This document shows positions 42,668-50,271 of a stretch of 64,000 nt of DNA, piece by piece. The position numbers were made by a program, and so were the translations under genes. The notes under the pieces were generated by a model, which worked only from the letters and a program-made list of their open reading frames with translations, had not been told where the DNA came from and searched no databases. This DNA is from Sphingopyxis sp. TUF1 (GTDB lineage: Bacteria; Pseudomonadota; Alphaproteobacteria; Sphingomonadales; Sphingomonadaceae), in contig NZ_CP144683.1 of NCBI RefSeq assembly GCF_036687315.1, forward strand, positions 2,426,001 to 2,490,000. Direction: 5' to 3'. Every line of letters starts with the position of its first letter. Positions within the stretch are counted from its first letter, which is position 1.

Positions 42668-43660
42668 ATGGCTATCCAACTGAAAAGCGCGCGCGTCGAA
42701 CGCTGGCCCGTCGCGGGCTCGTTCGTCATCAGCCGCGGGGCGACCGATCATGTCGATGTCGTCGTCGCCGAGATCGAAGATGACGGCGCGATCGGGCGCG
42801 GCGAGGGGACGCCAGTCTATTATCTCGGCGAGGATGCCGCATCATGCCGCGACCAGATATTGCTCGCCGCGGGCCATGTCGCCGACATGGCCGCGGCCGA
42901 GGCGCGCGCCGCGGTGCAGGAAATCATGGCGCCGGGCGCGGCGCGCAACGCACTCGATTGCGCGCTCTGGGATCTGGAGGCGCGGCAGCGCGGCCTGAGG
43001 CTGTGGCAGCTTGCGAGCTGCGACGGCGCGCCGACCGCGCGGACGACCGCCTTCACCATCTCGCTCGGCAGTCCGGGCGCGATGGCCGAACAGGCGGCGA
43101 CGGCGGAGGCCGACGGCTATCACCTGCTCAAGATCAAGCTGACGGGCGAGGACGACCGGCTGCGCGTCGCCGGGGTGCGCAAGGGCGCGCCGAATGCGCG
43201 GCTGATCGTCGATGCCAACGAAAGCTGGGGGCAGGTCGATCTGTTGGAAGAGGCCGAGGCGCTCGCCGACATGGGGGTCGAAATGATCGAACAGCCGGTG
43301 CCGGTCGGTGCCGACGCGCTGCTAGATCCCGTCTATGCGTCGATCCCGTTCGTTGCCGATGAAAGCTGTCAGACCGCGGCCGACATTGCGCGGATCGGTG
43401 CCTTTTACGACGGCGTGAATATCAAGCTCGACAAGGCGGGCGGGCTGACCGAGGCGCTGCGCATCGCCGACGCCGCCGACGCTGCTGGGATGGCGATCAT
43501 GGTCGGGTGCATGTTGTCGACCAGCCTGGCGATCGCGCCGGCGTTTGTGCTGGCACAGCGCGCGCGCTGGGTCGACCTCGACGGTCCTGCGCTACTGGAG
43601 CGTGACCGCGAGGGCGGGTTCGAATATCGCGAGGGGCGGATCGGGCCGCCGGTGGGCTGA
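42668..43660 (+). CDS. dgcA: L-Ala-D/L-Glu (dipeptide) epimerase / N-acyl-amino-acid racemase, enolase superfamily
   Basis: 330-residue enolase-superfamily enzyme of the muconate lactonizing subgroup. Catalytic residues: KIKL (Lys acid/base, about 154), VDANESWG (first metal Asp, about 181), IEQPVP (metal Glu), VADESC (metal Asp/Glu, about 231) and KLDKAGGL (second Lys, about 255). The small size and DES/KLDKAGG pattern fit the dipeptide epimerases that recycle murein L-Ala-D-Glu. Alternative racemase activity (as in some DgcA-like enzymes) cannot be excluded. It stands alone, followed by an inverted family A repeat. Confidence 0.85.
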   Translation: MAIQLKSARVERWPVAGSFVISRGATDHVDVVVAEIEDDGAIGRGEGTPVYYLGEDAASCRDQILLAAGHVADMAAAEARAAVQEIMAPGAARNALDCALWDLEARQRGLRLWQLASCDGAPTARTTAFTISLGSPGAMAEQAATAEADGYHLLKIKLTGEDDRLRVAGVRKGAPNARLIVDANESWGQVDLLEEAEALADMGVEMIEQPVPVGADALLDPVYASIPFVADESCQTAADIARIGAFYDGVNIKLDKAGGLTEALRIADAADAAGMAIMVGCMLSTSLAIAPAFVLAQRARWVDLDGPALLERDREGGFEYREGRIGPPVG

Positions 43661-43662
43661 TA

Positions 43663-43798
43663 ATCCTCCCTGTCGCGAAGCGATGGGGAGGGGGACCGCC
43701 GCCGCAGGCGGTGGTGGAGGGGCCACAGCGTTGGCGCAAAAGCCCCTCCGTCAGCGCTTCGCGCTGCCACCTCCCCATCGCTGCGCGACAGGGAGGAT
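43663..43798. repeat. Palindromic repeat family A, copy 5 (inverted centre)
   Basis: Arms atcctccctgtcgcgaagcg and cgctgcgcgacagggaggat; the asymmetric centre (cagcgcttcgcgctgcc) is reversed relative to copies 1-4, showing both orientations exist. It separates the epimerase gene from a convergent gene. Confidence 0.9.
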
Positions 43799-43804
43799 TC
43801 AGGG

Positions 43805-44269
43805 CTAGAGCGCCACTTCGGCGTGCTTGCCGAGATCGCCTTCCTTCATCGTGATTCCGGTCGCGAGCTTGAACAGGCCCTTGATGCCGGGATCGGCGGT
43901 CCAGATTTCGGCGTCGTCCAGGTCGAAGCGCAGCAGCAACAGCTTGGGATCGTCCTTGCCGCCCTCATACCAGGCGGCGACGCCGTTGCTCCAGAGCTTG
44001 TCGAGCACCGCGCGATCAGTTTCTGGGCGCAGCGTCCCCGAAATGCACGCGAAGAGATCGTGACCCTTAGAGGCGAATTGCGCCATCGCCGGACCGCCAC
44101 CTGCGAGACGATTGTCGGTTGAGGTGAAGAACCAGAAGGCGCTGTTCGCATCCTGGTCGAGCTGCGCGTTCATCGGGATATGATGCGCGCGTTCGCCGGT
44201 GGCACCGACCATCACATAGGGGCTGTCGGCCAATGCTTTCCAGAATTGCGTCTTGATGTCGTTGCTCAT
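43805..44269 (-). CDS. Pyridoxamine 5'-phosphate oxidase-like general stress protein
   Basis: 154-residue split-barrel flavin-binding protein. Pattern: FWKALADSPYVMVG, HHIPMNAQLDQDANSAFWFFTSTDN (read in pieces, about 28-53), LFACISGTL and AVLDKLWSNGVAAWYEGGKDDPKLLLLRFDLDDAEIW, the last being typical of the general stress protein 26 group. It probably binds FMN or a flavin-like cofactor; substrate unknown. ATG 44269 follows aaggagcc. A C10 tract (G10 on the coding strand) lies 20 bp upstream. Confidence 0.86.
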   Translation of the reverse strand: MSNDIKTQFWKALADSPYVMVGATGERAHHIPMNAQLDQDANSAFWFFTSTDNRLAGGGPAMAQFASKGHDLFACISGTLRPETDRAVLDKLWSNGVAAWYEGGKDDPKLLLLRFDLDDAEIWTADPGIKGLFKLATGITMKEGDLGKHAEVAL

Positions 44270-44288
44270 CGAATGGCTCCTTTTCGGG

Positions 44289-44298
44289 CCCCCCCCCC
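44289..44298. repeat. C10 homopolymer upstream of the stress-protein gene
   Basis: Ten consecutive C (G10 on the coding strand of 43805-44269), 20 bp before its start codon and just upstream of its aaggag, in the short gap to the VOC gene. Confidence 0.95.
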
Positions 44299-44339
44299 GA
44301 TGATCGAACAACGCGGCAGCGCGCTCGACGTTGCCCGGC

Positions 44340-44735
44340 TTAGCGCGGGCGCGGCTCGGCATAGCTGACGACTTCATATTCGATGCCGTCGGGATCGAAG
44401 AAATAGAAGCGGCGGCCGGGCTCGTAGTCGTCGTGGTTGAAGGGGGTGAGGCCGACCGCTTTCACGCGCATTTCGATCGTGTCGAGATCATCGACCTGCA
44501 CGCCGACATGGTTCAGCGGCGCGCCTTCGGGGTAACGGGCGCCCTCATGTTCGCCGTCGGGGCCGGCGTAGAGCGCGACATAGGCCGTATCGCCGCCGAG
44601 GTGGATCGTGCGCCCGCCGTCGCGCGCGGGACCGCGCCAGCGCTCGTGCCAGCCGAAGATCGCCGACAAGATGCCGGCGGTGCGGTCGGGATCGCTGACG
44701 GTGAGATTTACATGCTCGATAAAGGCGTGCGTCAC
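44340..44735 (-). CDS. VOC-family (glyoxalase/dioxygenase-like) protein
   Basis: 131-residue vicinal oxygen chelate protein with two beta-alpha-beta-beta-beta modules. Metal-ligand-like positions are the His in IEHVNLTVSD (about 8), His in LNHVGVQVDD (about 75) and Glu in DPDGIEYEVVSYAE (about 120). The MTHAFIEHVNLTV and FFDPDGIEYEVV patterns match uncharacterised glyoxalase-like enzymes; function could be detoxification of aldehydes or a dioxygenase. It is the upstream partner of the stress flavoprotein gene on the same strand and divergent from soxR, 200 bp apart. Confidence 0.84.
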   Translation of the reverse strand: MTHAFIEHVNLTVSDPDRTAGILSAIFGWHERWRGPARDGGRTIHLGGDTAYVALYAGPDGEHEGARYPEGAPLNHVGVQVDDLDTIEMRVKAVGLTPFNHDDYEPGRRFYFFDPDGIEYEVVSYAEPRPR

Positions 44736-44825
44736 GGAAGAACTCCTGATTCGGGTTGACGCCGCGGCTTATGAAAGCTCAAGTCGAGTTTAGATCAAGA
44801 GGAAATGACGATCCTTCGCTGGGCC

Positions 44826-44919
44826 GTCATTGCGAGCGAAGCGACGCAATCTCCAGCCATCGGCCCGGCGCACACCGATGTCCGGAGATCGCCGCTTCGT
44901 TTCGCTCCTCGCAATGACA
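44826..44919. repeat. Palindromic repeat family E, next to soxR
   Basis: Arms gtcattgcgagcgaagcg and cgcttcgtttcgctcctcgcaatgac around aatctccagcc...ggagatcgc. Single copy in the window, ending 12 bp before the soxR ATG and directly preceding its caggag. Confidence 0.85.
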
Positions 44920-44931
44920 GGAGTTGATGCC

Positions 44932-45402
44932 ATGCACCGCACCGACCTGATCGCGATCGGCGAACTGGCCGCACGCACGGGCGTCGCGGTGTCGGCAATC
45001 CGCTTTTACGAGGCGAAAGGCCTGATCGAGGCGCTACGTACGCGCGGCGGCCAGCGCCGCTTCCTGCGCGCCGACATCCGCCGCGTGTCGTTCATCCTGA
45101 TCGCCCAGCAAATGGGGCTGAGCCTTGAGGAGATCGGTGCCGAGCTGGCGCGGCTGCCCGCGGGACGCACGCCCAACGGCGCCGACTGGACCCGCATCAG
45201 CACCGGGCTGCGTGAGCGCATCGACGCACAGATCGCGGCGCTGACGCGCACGCGCGGGCTGCTCGACCAGTGCATCGGCTGCGGCTGCCTGTCGCTGAAG
45301 AAATGCGGGCTGTACAATGCGCAGGACAAGGCGGCGCAGCGCGGCGCCGGGCCGCGCTATGTGCTGGGCGACCGGGCGGGGGAGATTGCCGAGGTCGTGT
45401 GA
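44932..45402 (+). CDS. soxR: Redox-sensitive transcriptional activator SoxR
   Basis: 156-residue MerR-family regulator. N-terminal HTH: IGELAARTGVAVSAIRFYEAKGLI (about 7-30), followed by RRFLRADIRRVSFI, a long dimerisation helix, and the [2Fe-2S] cluster motif CIGCGCLSLKKC (about 117-128, C-x2-C-x-C-x5-C). The cluster senses redox-cycling compounds and activates targets. ATG 44932 with caggag is chosen; the longer upstream frame is repeat sequence. The VOC and PPOX genes in the divergent direction are possible targets, but no SoxR box was recognised by eye. Confidence 0.94.
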   Translation: MHRTDLIAIGELAARTGVAVSAIRFYEAKGLIEALRTRGGQRRFLRADIRRVSFILIAQQMGLSLEEIGAELARLPAGRTPNGADWTRISTGLRERIDAQIAALTRTRGLLDQCIGCGCLSLKKCGLYNAQDKAAQRGAGPRYVLGDRAGEIAEVV

Positions 45403-45447
45403 AAAGGGTGGCTGCTTTGGGGTGGTGAGCGGACGTTGCCTCAGAAC

Positions 45448-45535
45448 GTCGCCCCCGCGAAGGCGGGGGCCGCAGTAGGCCTTGTCCTGCGTCGCTGCAT
45501 AAACCGACGGCGGCCCCCGCCTTCGCGGGGGCGAC
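45448..45535. repeat. Palindromic repeat family F, copy 2
   Basis: Arms gtcgcccccgcgaaggcggggg and cccccgccttcgcgggggcgac, with the same centre (cgtcgctgcataaaccgac) and flanks as the 3711 copy. Confidence 0.92.
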
Positions 45536-45571
45536 GACTGGTTTCGGTCGAAATCAGACCGTGCGATTTAC

Positions 45572-45714
45572 GATCCTCCCTGTGGCGAAGCCATGGGGAG
45601 GTGACAGTGCGAAGCGCTGACGGAGGGGCTTTGGCGCAACCGTCGCGGCCCCTCCACCACGCCCTTCGGGCGCGGTCCCCCTCCCCATGGCCTTCGGCCA
45701 CAGGGAGGATATTA
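45572..45714. repeat. Palindromic repeat family A, copy 6
   Basis: Arms gatcctccctgtggcgaagcc and ggccacagggaggat; followed, like copy 1, by atta-gtccgct. Together with the family F copy it repeats the composite structure of the 3.7-kb intergenic region. Confidence 0.92.
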
Positions 45715-45743
45715 CGTCCGCTCTCGGTCGTTTCCCGCCATTC

Positions 45744-45814
45744 GTCATCCCGGACTTGATCCGGGATCCATGACGACGGGGCCGCTATAGATCCCGGATC
45801 AAGTCCGGGATGAC
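45744..45814. repeat. Palindromic repeat family G
   Basis: Arms gtcatcccggacttgatccg and cggatcaagtccgggatgac around atgacgacggggccgctat. Single copy here, stacked behind families F and A in the 45403-45864 gap, which otherwise holds nothing. Confidence 0.92.
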
Positions 45815-45864
45815 GATGAACGAGGGGGGACGCCATCGGCCGACCCGGCGTTCCCAATTCTCCC

Positions 45865-46155
45865 TCAGGCGCCGCTCAGCTTCTCAATCTCCGGCGCTCC
45901 CGCCAGACACGGGCCAAGCTTGGCGCCCAGCGTACGGAAATGATCCGATGCGCGGTGCGCTTCAACTGCCGCTTCGTCGTCATAGCATTCGAGCACCTTA
46001 TAGACGCCCGCCGCTTCGGTGCGAAACAGCTTGTAAAAGCTGTTGCCCGCCTCGTTGGCGTTCACCGCGGCGGCGAGTTCGGAAAAGACGCTCTCGAACG
46101 CGTCTTCCTTGCCCGGTTGGACGCGTAGCGTGGCGATAATGCCGATGGCGCTCAT
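45865..46155 (-). CDS. Antibiotic biosynthesis monooxygenase-domain protein
   Basis: 96-residue ferredoxin-like ABM protein of the YgiN/LsrG type. Pattern: IGIIATLRVQPGKEDAFESVFSELAAAV, NEAGNSFYKLFRTEAAGVYKVLECYDDEAAVEAHRASDHFRTLG (read in pieces). Such proteins act as cofactor-free quinol monooxygenases or signal-molecule isomerases; the specific role is unknown. ATG 46155 follows gaggaaac. It is separated from the thiolase gene upstream by a clear terminator, so has its own promoter only if within the short 50-bp gap; otherwise read-through. Confidence 0.84.
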   Translation of the reverse strand: MSAIGIIATLRVQPGKEDAFESVFSELAAAVNANEAGNSFYKLFRTEAAGVYKVLECYDDEAAVEAHRASDHFRTLGAKLGPCLAGAPEIEKLSGA

Positions 46156-46168
46156 GCTGTTTCCTCCC

Positions 46169-46198
46169 AAAAAAGGGCCGGTCTCGAAGGACCGGCCC
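46169..46198 (-). terminator. Intrinsic terminator of the thiolase gene
   Basis: Minus-strand hairpin gggccggtc / gaccggccc with loop ccttcg-like 6 bases followed by tttttt, 10 bp after the thiolase stop. Confidence 0.9.
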
Positions 46199-46208
46199 CG
46201 CTGGATCG

Positions 46209-47390
46209 TCAGAAGACTTCGAACAGCCCCGCAGCGCCTTGACCGCCGCCGATGCACATCGTCACGACGGCATATTTCACGCCGCGGCGCTTGCCTTCGA
46301 TCAGCGCGTGGCCGACACAGCGTGCGCCGGTCATGCCGAACGGGTGGCCGATCGAGATCGAGCCGCCGTTGACGTTGAGCAGCTCGTCGGGGATGCCGAG
46401 TTTGTCGCGGCAATAGAGCACCTGCACGGCAAAGGCTTCGTTGAGCTCCCACAGGCCGATGTCGTCCATCTTCAATTCGAAGCGCTCAAGCAGCTTGGGA
46501 ATCGCGAACACGGGTCCGATGCCCATTTCGTCGGGCTCGGTGCCCGCGACCGCCATGCCGACATAGCGGCCAAGCGGGGTCAGGCCGCGCTTTTCGGCGA
46601 CCTTGGCTTCCATCACGACGCACGCCGACGACCCGTCGGCAAGCTGGCTTGCGTTGCCCGCGGTGATCGTGTGGCCTTCGCCCATCACCGGCTTCAGGCT
46701 GGCGAGCCCTTCGAGCGTGGTGTCGGGCCGGTTGCACTCGTCCTTGTCGGCAACGACGTCCTTGAAGCTGACTTCCTTGGTTTCCTTGTCCATCACCGCC
46801 ATCGTCGCCTTGCACGCGACGATCTCGTCGTCATATTTGCCCGCGGCCTGCGCCGCGGCGGTGCGCTGCTGCGACTGGAGCGAATATTCGTCCTGCGCTT
46901 CGCGGCTGATGTTGTAGCGCTTGGCGACGACCTCGGCAGTGCCGATCATCGGCATATAGGTGTCCTTGTGCATCGCGATCAGCTCGTCGTCGGTTTCGAT
47001 AAACACCTTGCCGCTGCCGCTGACCTTCGAGATGCTTTCGATGCCGCCCGCGACGCAAATGTCCTGGCGGTCGACGATGATCTGTTTCGCCGCAGTCGCG
47101 ATCGTCATCAGGCCCGACGAGCATTGGCGGTCGATCGACATGCCGGGGACGGTGACGGGCAGGCCGGAACGCAGCGCGATCAGCCGCGCGACGTTCATCG
47201 TCTGCGATCCCTGCTGCATCGCCGCGCCGAACAGGACATCGTCGATCTCGCCGCCCTCCAGGCCCGCGCGCTCGACCGCGGCCTTGACCGAGAAGGAGCC
47301 CAGCGTCGGGGCGAGGGTGTTGTTGAACGACCCGCGACCCGCCTTGGTCAGCGGGGTGCGGGCGGTGGAAACGATAACGGCGTCACGCAT
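46209..47390 (-). CDS. Acetyl-CoA C-acyltransferase (thiolase)
   Basis: 393-residue thiolase, cytoplasmic, cleaving 3-ketoacyl-CoA in beta-oxidation or condensing acetyl-CoA. Catalytic residues: DRQCSSGL (nucleophile Cys, about 87-94), [17 protein letters not shown] (His, about 345) and CIGGGQG (second Cys, about 380). The start [14 protein letters not shown] and ATG 47390 with gaggaa are clear. FadA/degradative or biosynthetic role cannot be told from sequence alone; the neighbouring MaoC hydratase suggests fatty-acid or branched substrate catabolism. It ends in a strong terminator. Confidence 0.93.
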   Translation of the reverse strand: MRDAVIVSTARTPLTKAGRGSFNNTLAPTLGSFSVKAAVERAGLEGGEIDDVLFGAAMQQGSQTMNVARLIALRSGLPVTVPGMSIDRQCSSGLMTIATAAKQIIVDRQDICVAGGIESISKVSGSGKVFIETDDELIAMHKDTYMPMIGTAEVVAKRYNISREAQDEYSLQSQQRTAAAQAAGKYDDEIVACKATMAVMDKETKEVSFKDVVADKDECNRPDTTLEGLASLKPVMGEGHTITAGNASQLADGSSACVVMEAKVAEKRGLTPLGRYVGMAVAGTEPDEMGIGPVFAIPKLLERFELKMDDIGLWELNEAFAVQVLYCRDKLGIPDELLNVNGGSISIGHPFGMTGARCVGHALIEGKRRGVKYAVVTMCIGGGQGAAGLFEVF

Positions 47391-47444
47391 GGTAGAATTC
47401 CTCTTCGATGATTTTGGCTGAATCTTTGCCGGGGAGGGCTAAGC

Positions 47445-47903
47445 TCAAACGAAAAACTGGCTGATCCATTCGGCGATCAGCGCGGGCTTTTCCTCGCCCT
47501 CGATCTCGATCGTCACTTCGTTGGTCTGCTGCCACTGGCCGGGGCGCTTTTCTTCAAGCTCGAGCAGTTTGATATGGCTGCGCACGCGCTTGCCCGAGCG
47601 GACGGGGGCAAGGAAGCGGACCTTGTTGCCGCCGTAGTTGACGCCCATTTTGACGCCCTCGATCTTCGGCCCGTCGGTGCGCGCGCCGAGCATCGGGATC
47701 AGCGACAGCGTCAGGAAGCCGTGCGCGATCGTGCCGCCAAACGGCGTAAGCTTCGCCTTTTCCTCGTCGATATGGATGAACTGATGGTCGCCCGTCGCGT
47801 CGGCGAACTTGTTGATCATGTCCTGATCGACCAGTACCCATTCCGATGTGCCCAGATGTTCACCGACCTTGGTCTGCAATTCCTGCGGCGTGATGGCGGT
47901 CAT
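47445..47903 (-). CDS. MaoC-like (R)-enoyl-CoA hydratase
   Basis: 152-residue hotdog-fold hydratase. The hydratase-2 motif is visible as FADATGDHQFIHIDEEKAKLTPFGGTIAHGFLTLSLIP (read in pieces; Asp of ADATGD and His of QFIHID, about 36-45). Acts on 2-enoyl-CoA to give (R)-3-hydroxyacyl-CoA; in PHB producers such enzymes may link beta-oxidation to polymer synthesis. ATG 47903 gives a 6-base spacing from gagggg; ATG 47909 is too close. It precedes the thiolase gene by about 55 bp on the same strand and is probably cotranscribed. Confidence 0.9.
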   Translation of the reverse strand: MTAITPQELQTKVGEHLGTSEWVLVDQDMINKFADATGDHQFIHIDEEKAKLTPFGGTIAHGFLTLSLIPMLGARTDGPKIEGVKMGVNYGGNKVRFLAPVRSGKRVRSHIKLLELEEKRPGQWQQTNEVTIEIEGEEKPALIAEWISQFFV

Positions 47904-47995
47904 AATCATCCCCTCTATGCTGGTTCGGGGCGCGTTCTAGGCCTCTCTTGCCGCGTTGCACAAGGGCCAAGGGCTTTGGCTACGACGCCGTAGCG

Positions 47996-49204
47996 TCAGC
48001 TCTTTGCAGGCTTTGCCGCCTCGGTTGCTGCGGGATCGGCATAGGGCAGAATCATCGTGCCGTCGGGCGCCGCGGTAAAGGTCGTCTGGGTCGGATAGGC
48101 AAATTCATATCCCGCTTCGGCCATCGCCTCGAACACGCGAATGCCCACCTCGGTTCGCGCGGCGGTGACAACGTCGAAATCTTCGCTGTACACGTCGAAC
48201 AACAGTTCGAAATCGAGGCTCGAAGGACCGAAAGTGACGAAGCTCGACCGGATAAATTCGTGTCCCGCCGCGCGCACCTGCTCCTCCAGCAGCGCGGGCA
48301 GATCGCGCAGCATCGCCGGACTGGTCTGATAGATGACGCCGATCGCAAAAATCACCCGCCGGCGCTGAAGATGCGCGAAGTTCGTGATCTCCTTCGCCAG
48401 CAAATTGGTATTGGACACAACAAGCAACTCGCCGTTGATCGAGCGCAGCCGCGTACTCTTCAGCCCGATGCGTTCGACCGTCGCGGTGCTGGTGTCATAT
48501 TTGATCGTTTCGCCGACGCGGAACGGGCGGTCGAAGATGATCGACAGCGACGCAAACAGGTCCGAAAAAATGCCCTGCGCAGCAAGGCCGATGGCGATGC
48601 CGCCGATGCCGAGACCCGCGACCAGCCCGGTGACATTGACCCCCATATTGTCGAGGATGACAATCGCCGCGATCGCGAACAGCGCGACGCTGATCAGCAG
48701 GCGTATGATCCCCATCGCATTCGACAGCGTCTCGTTATGTCCGTCCGACGCGCGCCGCTGGATCAGCCCCAGGATCACCTCGCGCGCCCAGATCGCGACC
48801 TGCAGCACGACGGCGACCGTGAAGACGAGCTGGATGATCTGCATGATGGCGACGGGCGGCTGCGCATAGCCCGCGACCAGCCGCACCGCGACGATCGCCA
48901 GCACGAACGACTTGGTCTTGTGGATCACGCGCCCGACGATGTGGGTCAGGGTAAAATCGCCCGGCGTCGCCTGCGCGCGTTTCAACGCAAAGCCGCGAAG
49001 CATCGACAGGAAGAAATAGATGGCAAGGCCCGCCGCAACCGCGATGCCGATCTGCAGCCAATGACTGTTCACCCACGCGACGCTGCTGTCCCACCAGGCA
49101 CGTAGGTCGGCGATCGGATTGGCCGCCGCGGCGGCGGGGCGGGTGGTTTCAGTCTTGGTAGCGGCAGTAGCCGTCGTCGCGGCGGCAAGGATGGCGAAGG
49201 TCAA
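47996..49204 (-). CDS. MscS-type small-conductance mechanosensitive channel
   Basis: 402-residue inner membrane channel. Hydrophobic segments at about 40-60, 90-115 and 150-175 are followed by the pore-lining TM3 (VTGLVAGLGIGGIAIGLAAQGIFSDLFASL, read in pieces) rich in Gly/Ala, then the MscS beta domain (DRPFRVGETIKY, VERIGLKSTRLRSINGELLVVSNTNL) and the C-terminal alpha/beta domain. No ATG near the 5' end; TTG 49204 after gagga is used, 20 bp past the topoisomerase stop. Opens under hypo-osmotic stress. The C-terminus is Ala/Lys-rich. Confidence 0.86.
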   Translation of the reverse strand: MTFAILAAATTATAATKTETTRPAAAAANPIADLRAWWDSSVAWVNSHWLQIGIAVAAGLAIYFFLSMLRGFALKRAQATPGDFTLTHIVGRVIHKTKSFVLAIVAVRLVAGYAQPPVAIMQIIQLVFTVAVVLQVAIWAREVILGLIQRRASDGHNETLSNAMGIIRLLISVALFAIAAIVILDNMGVNVTGLVAGLGIGGIAIGLAAQGIFSDLFASLSIIFDRPFRVGETIKYDTSTATVERIGLKSTRLRSINGELLVVSNTNLLAKEITNFAHLQRRRVIFAIGVIYQTSPAMLRDLPALLEEQVRAAGHEFIRSSFVTFGPSSLDFELLFDVYSEDFDVVTAARTEVGIRVFEAMAEAGYEFAYPTQTTFTAAPDGTMILPYADPAATEAAKPAKS

Positions 49205-49224
49205 ATCGTCCTCGTTGGTCTGAA

Positions 49225-50235
49225 TCAGGCGGAACGGAGCAGCGCCGCGGCATCGGGCGCCCGCTCCAGATAGGTCAAAAATCCGCGCTCGTACCGCGAA
49301 AGATATTTGACGGTGCGCGGAAGGGGCCCCACCGTCGCGGCAAAGTCGCCGCGGGCTTGCGCCGCGTCGATCATCGCGGGATGGACATAGGATTTGCGCG
49401 CGATCGCGGGCGTGTTGCCCAGCCGCTCGGCGACATGTTCGACCATGGCTTTCAGCGTCGGCGGCTCGGGCGCGTCGTATAAGAAGGCAAAAGCCTCTAC
49501 GCTGGCGGTCCAGGTGCGGAAATGCTTGGCGCTGAATTCGTCGCCCATCGCTTCGCGGATATAGGCGTTGACGTCGTCCGATCCGACCGCGCAAACGCCG
49601 CCTTCATCCCGATACTGGAACAGATGTTGCCCCGGCAGGTCCTGAAGGCGCCGGATAAGCGTAGTGATATTGCGGTCGCTGATCGCAACCTCGCGCTGCG
49701 CCCCGCCTTTGGCGCGATAGCTGAGGCGCAGCGTCTGGCCGGTCAGCTTCGCGTGGCGCCGGCGCAAGGTGGTCGCGCCAAAGCTTTTGTTCGCGGCAAC
49801 ATATTGCTCGTTGCCGACGCGTAGCGCCGCGAGGTCAAGCAGGCGAACCACCGCGCCGACGACGCGCTCCTGACACAGGCTGCGCCGCGCAAGGTCGCTT
49901 TCGAGCCGCGCGCGGAGCAGCGGCAGCGAGTGGCCAAAGGCGGCGCAGCGATCATATTTGTCCGCCTCGCGCGCCATGCGGAATTCGGGATGATAGCGAT
50001 ATTGCTTGCGCCCGCGCGCGTCATAACCGGTTGCCAGAATATGCCCGTTGGCGGCGGGGCAGTACCAGGCATCCTCATAGGCCGGAGGGAGGGCGATCGC
50101 GTTGAGCCGCGCGATTTCATTGCGATCGCGTATGATCTTGCCTTGCGGATCGCGGTATCGCCAACCCTCTCCAACACGCTCGCGGGTGATGCCGGGCAGG
50201 CCGTCGTCGACATGAATCAGGCGGGGCGAGGACAT
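49225..50235 (-). CDS. DNA topoisomerase IB (poxvirus-like)
   Basis: 336-residue type IB enzyme relaxing supercoils. N-terminal domain with GWRYRDPQGKII, ALPPAYEDAWYCP and DARGRKQYRYHPEFR (about 20-95), then the catalytic core: ALRVGNEQY (Arg, about 138), GKTL-like AKGGAQREV (Lys region), SAKHFRTWTAS (Arg/His, about 237-247) and ARKSYVHPAM (nucleophile Tyr, about 288). All key residues appear intact. ATG 50235; the mechanosensitive channel gene follows 20 bp downstream and is probably cotranscribed, with no known functional link. Confidence 0.93.
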   Translation of the reverse strand: MSSPRLIHVDDGLPGITRERVGEGWRYRDPQGKIIRDRNEIARLNAIALPPAYEDAWYCPAANGHILATGYDARGRKQYRYHPEFRMAREADKYDRCAAFGHSLPLLRARLESDLARRSLCQERVVGAVVRLLDLAALRVGNEQYVAANKSFGATTLRRRHAKLTGQTLRLSYRAKGGAQREVAISDRNITTLIRRLQDLPGQHLFQYRDEGGVCAVGSDDVNAYIREAMGDEFSAKHFRTWTASVEAFAFLYDAPEPPTLKAMVEHVAERLGNTPAIARKSYVHPAMIDAAQARGDFAATVGPLPRTVKYLSRYERGFLTYLERAPDAAALLRSA

Positions 50236-50271
50236 GCATCCTTAGCGCGCGGTCGCCGCAATGGTTCCGCG

